Shown here: one piece after another, positions 13,680-16,028 of the stretch | Position numbering within the stretch: the first letter of the stretch is position 1 | Layout: each line of letters opens with the position of its first letter | The notes under the pieces: generated by a model | Told to the model about the DNA's origin: nothing | What the model saw: only the letters and a program-made list of their open reading frames with translations | Database searches by the model: none | Assembly: GCA_002508495.1 (NCBI GenBank) | Contig: DANA01000068.1 | Location: forward strand, 23,578 to 39,605 | Direction of reading: 5' to 3' | Source: Methanoregula sp. UBA276 | Lineage (GTDB): Archaea; Halobacteriota; Methanomicrobia; Methanomicrobiales; Methanospirillaceae | Length of the DNA: 16,028 bases | Position numbers and translations under genes: made by a program

Positions 13680-13751
13680 GGATCCATGGGGTAGAGGATA
13701 TCCTCTTGGGCTTCGAACCCAAGGACGCGGGTTCGATTCCCGCTGGGTCCG
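13680..13751 (+). tRNA. tRNA-Arg, anticodon TCG
   Basis: A complete cloverleaf of 72 bases. The acceptor stem GGATCCA pairs with TGGGTCC (one G-T pair), with discriminator G. The anticodon stem TTGGG/CCCAA encloses loop CTTCGAA, giving anticodon TCG, which reads CGA and related Arg codons. The T arm GCGGG-TTCGATT-CCCGC is perfect; the D stem is short. CCA is not encoded (TCC follows), so it must be added by enzyme. There is no intron. Confidence 0.95.
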
Positions 13752-13754
13752 TCC

Positions 13755-13761
13755 TTTTTTT
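13755..13761 (+). terminator. T7 tract after tRNA-Arg
   Basis: Seven T begin four bases after the tRNA discriminator base, a normal archaeal tRNA transcription end. The tract lies two bases before the end of the convergent VWA gene. Confidence 0.7.
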
Positions 13762-13763
13762 AG

Positions 13764-16028
13764 TTATTCGAGTTTGATGAAGTATTTCCCGGCCCCGCCC
13801 ACCGTGACCGGCACCTGCATGATCGCTTCACAATCCGGTGCATCGGGTGCCGTTGCATACACTTTTACCCGGTATCCCCCGGGCGGCAGGGATTTGATAT
13901 TCAGTTCTGCAGAACCTGATGTCTGCCCCTCGCCAATTCCCGTCTTCTCGCCAAACTTGACCCATGGCCCGTTGTCAATGGAGTAATAGAGTTGTTCGGT
14001 GACCGTTGCGTCACCGGTGTAGATGGTCTCCCAGCGTACCGGGAGGAAATCCGTGATTTCTCCGGTTGCCGCTGATTGCAGGTCTTCAATGACAATGGTC
14101 TGGGTGGCAAAAATTCCCGTCCAGTTCGGCTGGCCGATAACCGATACATTGGGAAGGAACAGCTGGTTGACACCGGTATTCATCGGGTCGGTGAACTGGA
14201 TCGAAGACTTCTGGTCAAAGAGGTTGATGTTGCCGGTCTCGAGCAACCGGAACCGGAACGTGGTCTCCCAGGTTTCATTGATATGAATCGTTCCGATATC
14301 GTTGAACGACAGGGTCTGGGTGGCAAGCCATTCCGGCATCTGGTTGATGATGGTGTTCAGTGAGTCCCCGTGCGACTTGTTGTATTTGTGGATCCAGGTT
14401 GAACCGGGGTCAGCATGGGGAAGGGTGGGGGGATCGGGCACATATTCAAGGATATCAATTCCCGGGACTATCTCCTCGTTCACCTGCATGGTCGAGAAAT
14501 CCATTACTGCTGTCGTGTCGACGCTTGCTTCATCAAGGAGATCGTTGGCAATGTCTGCATAGATATTCGTAAGGGTTGCCGCATCAGGTGCATCCCGGTA
14601 AAATCCACCCGTTTCTGTTGCCAGCGTTTCCAGTACATCATACACGTCGGCGTCAAGAGTGCTCGCAAATGAGATCGTATAAATTCTGATATTGTTGTTT
14701 TTTGCGTACAGTGCCATATTCTGGCTGGTCGTATCGGCATTCGTATAGTATTCAACGGTCCTGGTTTGATAATACGGAGATCCTCCATAGTCCCCGTCGG
14801 GAACCTGAACAGAGCCGTAATTATAGGTGCCACCACCGAGATCCGGGTAGTATTTATATGTTGTAAAATCAGGAACACTTCCAGACCAGGTGGCAATGGA
14901 GTTGGTGCCTAAATCATTGTCAGAATTGGGAAAACCGTTCCCGATTCCGAGTGGCGTTCCGTCATTGTTAAAATTACCATCCGTCATAAGGATAATAGCT
15001 TTCACCGTTCGCGGATTGAGGTTTGGAGTTGCAGTATTTATGCTGTCAATTGCTGCCTTCAATGCCGTCCTCGTCCCTGTAGCCCCCACGGCATTCATAT
15101 TATTAACTGCGGTTATGACAGGACCAAACGGTTTTTGTAAGGACGTTGTCGTTACCGAATAGTAGTAACTATACGAAACAAGACCCACCCGATCGGCCGA
15201 AGAGTCCATTTTTTCGATAAAAGAATTTGCAGCGGTTTTTGCAATAGACATCCGCGTATCGCTTTGGGGGGGACTGTTCCCTGCAAGATCCCAAGCCATG
15301 CTTCCCGACCGGTCCATCACGAGGACAACATCGATCGGGTTCTTCTTGAGTGCCCAGCCGTCGCCGTTCAGCTTGATGTTGACATCAAAGGTATCGTTGA
15401 CAAAGACTACGGGTTTTGACACGGTGATGACGGCGCTCAGGTACGGGTAGTTCTTCCAGGTCAGCAGGACATCCTTTTCTTCCCCGTTCCAGGTCGCGGT
15501 CACGAGGCAGGTTCCCGTTGCGGTAGGAATATAGCCGGGTGTCGAAGACCCGATAAAGCCCCCGGGGGTGAACGTTGTCGTTGCCTCGCCATTGACATCG
15601 GTGATCGCGCTGGTCTCCGAAATGAACGGATCGGAAGTGGGAATCGCGCCATTCAGGTCAATATCTGTTGGCCCGGAAAAGGTGACGATTTCACCCTTAA
15701 CGGGATTACCCATGACATCCATCACCTTCACGGTGATGTTGGAGAATATTTCCGGGTTGGCATCAAGACTTGCCATCATCTGGGGGTTTGCAGCTATCGT
15801 AAAGACCGATGCCCCTGCATTCTCGAATTTCACCGTGCCGGCAGCAGAGAGGGTCGTGTTACCGGCAGGTATGGCGGTGACAAGGTACGTTCCGGCAATG
15901 GGCTGGCTGTACGTCGCAAACGCCTTCCCCTCGTAATTTGTCGTATATATCCACGGTCCGCCAAGCCCGTCCGAAGTGACCGTGATCTGCTGGTTCCCGG
16001 CGGGATTGCCAAATTTATCGACCATCGT
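13764..16028 (-). CDS. Large Ig-like repeat and von Willebrand A domain surface protein, 5' end missing
   Basis: The frame stays open through base 16028, so the N-terminus, including any signal peptide, is outside; 754 residues are visible. Numbered from the Met at 16025: bacterial Ig-like (Big_1/invasin-type) repeats at about 1-75 and 96-190, each with a VDKFGNP or VMDVMGNP start. Then comes a VWA domain from about 230 with the metal site D238-R-S-G-S242 and MTDG (347-350). A Gly/Tyr/Asp-rich insert (about 360-420) lies in the VWA domain, followed by IRIYTISFA and further beta-rich domains to the end (KYFIKLE). Such proteins are secreted and mediate metal-dependent adhesion. No C-terminal membrane anchor or sorting signal is visible. 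The substrate is unknown. Confidence 0.8.
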   Translation of the reverse strand, partial: TMVDKFGNPAGNQQITVTSDGLGGPWIYTTNYEGKAFATYSQPIAGTYLVTAIPAGNTTLSAAGTVKFENAGASVFTIAANPQMMASLDANPEIFSNITVKVMDVMGNPVKGEIVTFSGPTDIDLNGAIPTSDPFISETSAITDVNGEATTTFTPGGFIGSSTPGYIPTATGTCLVTATWNGEEKDVLLTWKNYPYLSAVITVSKPVVFVNDTFDVNIKLNGDGWALKKNPIDVVLVMDRSGSMAWDLAGNSPPQSDTRMSIAKTAANSFIEKMDSSADRVGLVSYSYYYSVTTTSLQKPFGPVITAVNNMNAVGATGTRTALKAAIDSINTATPNLNPRTVKAIILMTDGNFNNDGTPLGIGNGFPNSDNDLGTNSIATWSGSVPDFTTYKYYPDLGGGTYNYGSVQVPDGDYGGSPYYQTRTVEYYTNADTTSQNMALYAKNNNIRIYTISFASTLDADVYDVLETLATETGGFYRDAPDAATLTNIYADIANDLLDEASVDTTAVMDFSTMQVNEEIVPGIDILEYVPDPPTLPHADPGSTWIHKYNKSHGDSLNTIINQMPEWLATQTLSFNDIGTIHINETWETTFRFRLLETGNINLFDQKSSIQFTDPMNTGVNQLFLPNVSVIGQPNWTGIFATQTIVIEDLQSAATGEITDFLPVRWETIYTGDATVTEQLYYSIDNGPWVKFGEKTGIGEGQTSGSAELNIKSLPPGGYRVKVYATAPDAPDCEAIMQVPVTVGGAGKYFIKLE

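Noticed and set aside
13680..13751. tRNA-Arg as an integration site for a mobile element.
   Set aside because: No integrase, no repeat of the tRNA 3' end within the window and no foreign-looking genes next to it; the tRNA is intact.
9990..16028. The tubulin-like gene and the VWA gene as parts of a FtsZ-like/VWA membrane-remodelling system.
   Set aside because: Such systems have been described for another FtsZ-like family in operons. Here the protein is CetZ-like, the VWA protein looks secreted, and the two are separated by nrpR, a dUTPase-like gene and a tRNA, on opposite strands.

Overview
The window is archaeal and comes from a hydrogenotrophic methanogen. It carries a euryarchaeal-type ribosomal protein operon, the two F420-dependent tetrahydromethanopterin enzymes Mtd and Mer, a Tfx-family regulator, an NrpR-type nitrogen repressor and a CetZ-like tubulin homologue. 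TATA boxes and GAGGTGA-type ribosome binding sites fit this. The gene set and protein style suggest Methanomicrobiales (Methanoregula or a close relative). That placement is inference, not a database result. I see no insertion sequence, integrase, CRISPR array or prophage.

Region 1 (1-4890, minus strand) is the head of the S10/spc ribosomal operon, reading leftward: rpl3, rpl4, rpl23, rpl2, rps19, rpl22, rps3, rpl29, rnp1 (RNase P protein) and the first 25 codons of rps17. Genes abut or overlap, and most Shine-Dalgarno sequences lie inside the end of the preceding gene. Region 2 (4891-5540) has no confident gene. It holds a strong TATA-like element, several perfect hairpins or palindromes and one weak ORF, and may be a long structured leader of the operon.

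Region 3 (5541-9657) is a C1-metabolism neighbourhood. A Tfx-family DNA-binding protein (minus) is separated from mtd (plus) by a 787-base intergenic region full of inverted and spaced repeats. A GalT-like HPH-motif nucleotidyltransferase is convergent to mtd, and mer (minus) follows. Mtd and Mer catalyse consecutive F420-dependent steps between methenyl-H4MPT and methyl-H4MPT. Mer appears to use a TTG start.

Region 4 (9658-12221) holds one large plus-strand gene, a CetZ-like tubulin-superfamily protein. Its glycine-rich nucleotide loop is degenerate and it has an extra charged C-terminal tail of about 330 residues. Region 5 (12230-13761) is a minus-strand pair, a dUTPase/dCTP-deaminase-family enzyme and nrpR. 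The pair is divergent from a tRNA-Arg(TCG) gene, and both sides seem to share one TATA-like element. Region 6 (13764-16028) is the C-terminal part of a large surface-type protein with Ig-like repeats and a von Willebrand A domain, cut by the window edge.

The strongest leads are the CetZ-like protein with altered GTP loop and long tail, the putative operator array between tfx and mtd, the dyad lying on the mtd promoter, and the structured region upstream of rpl3.
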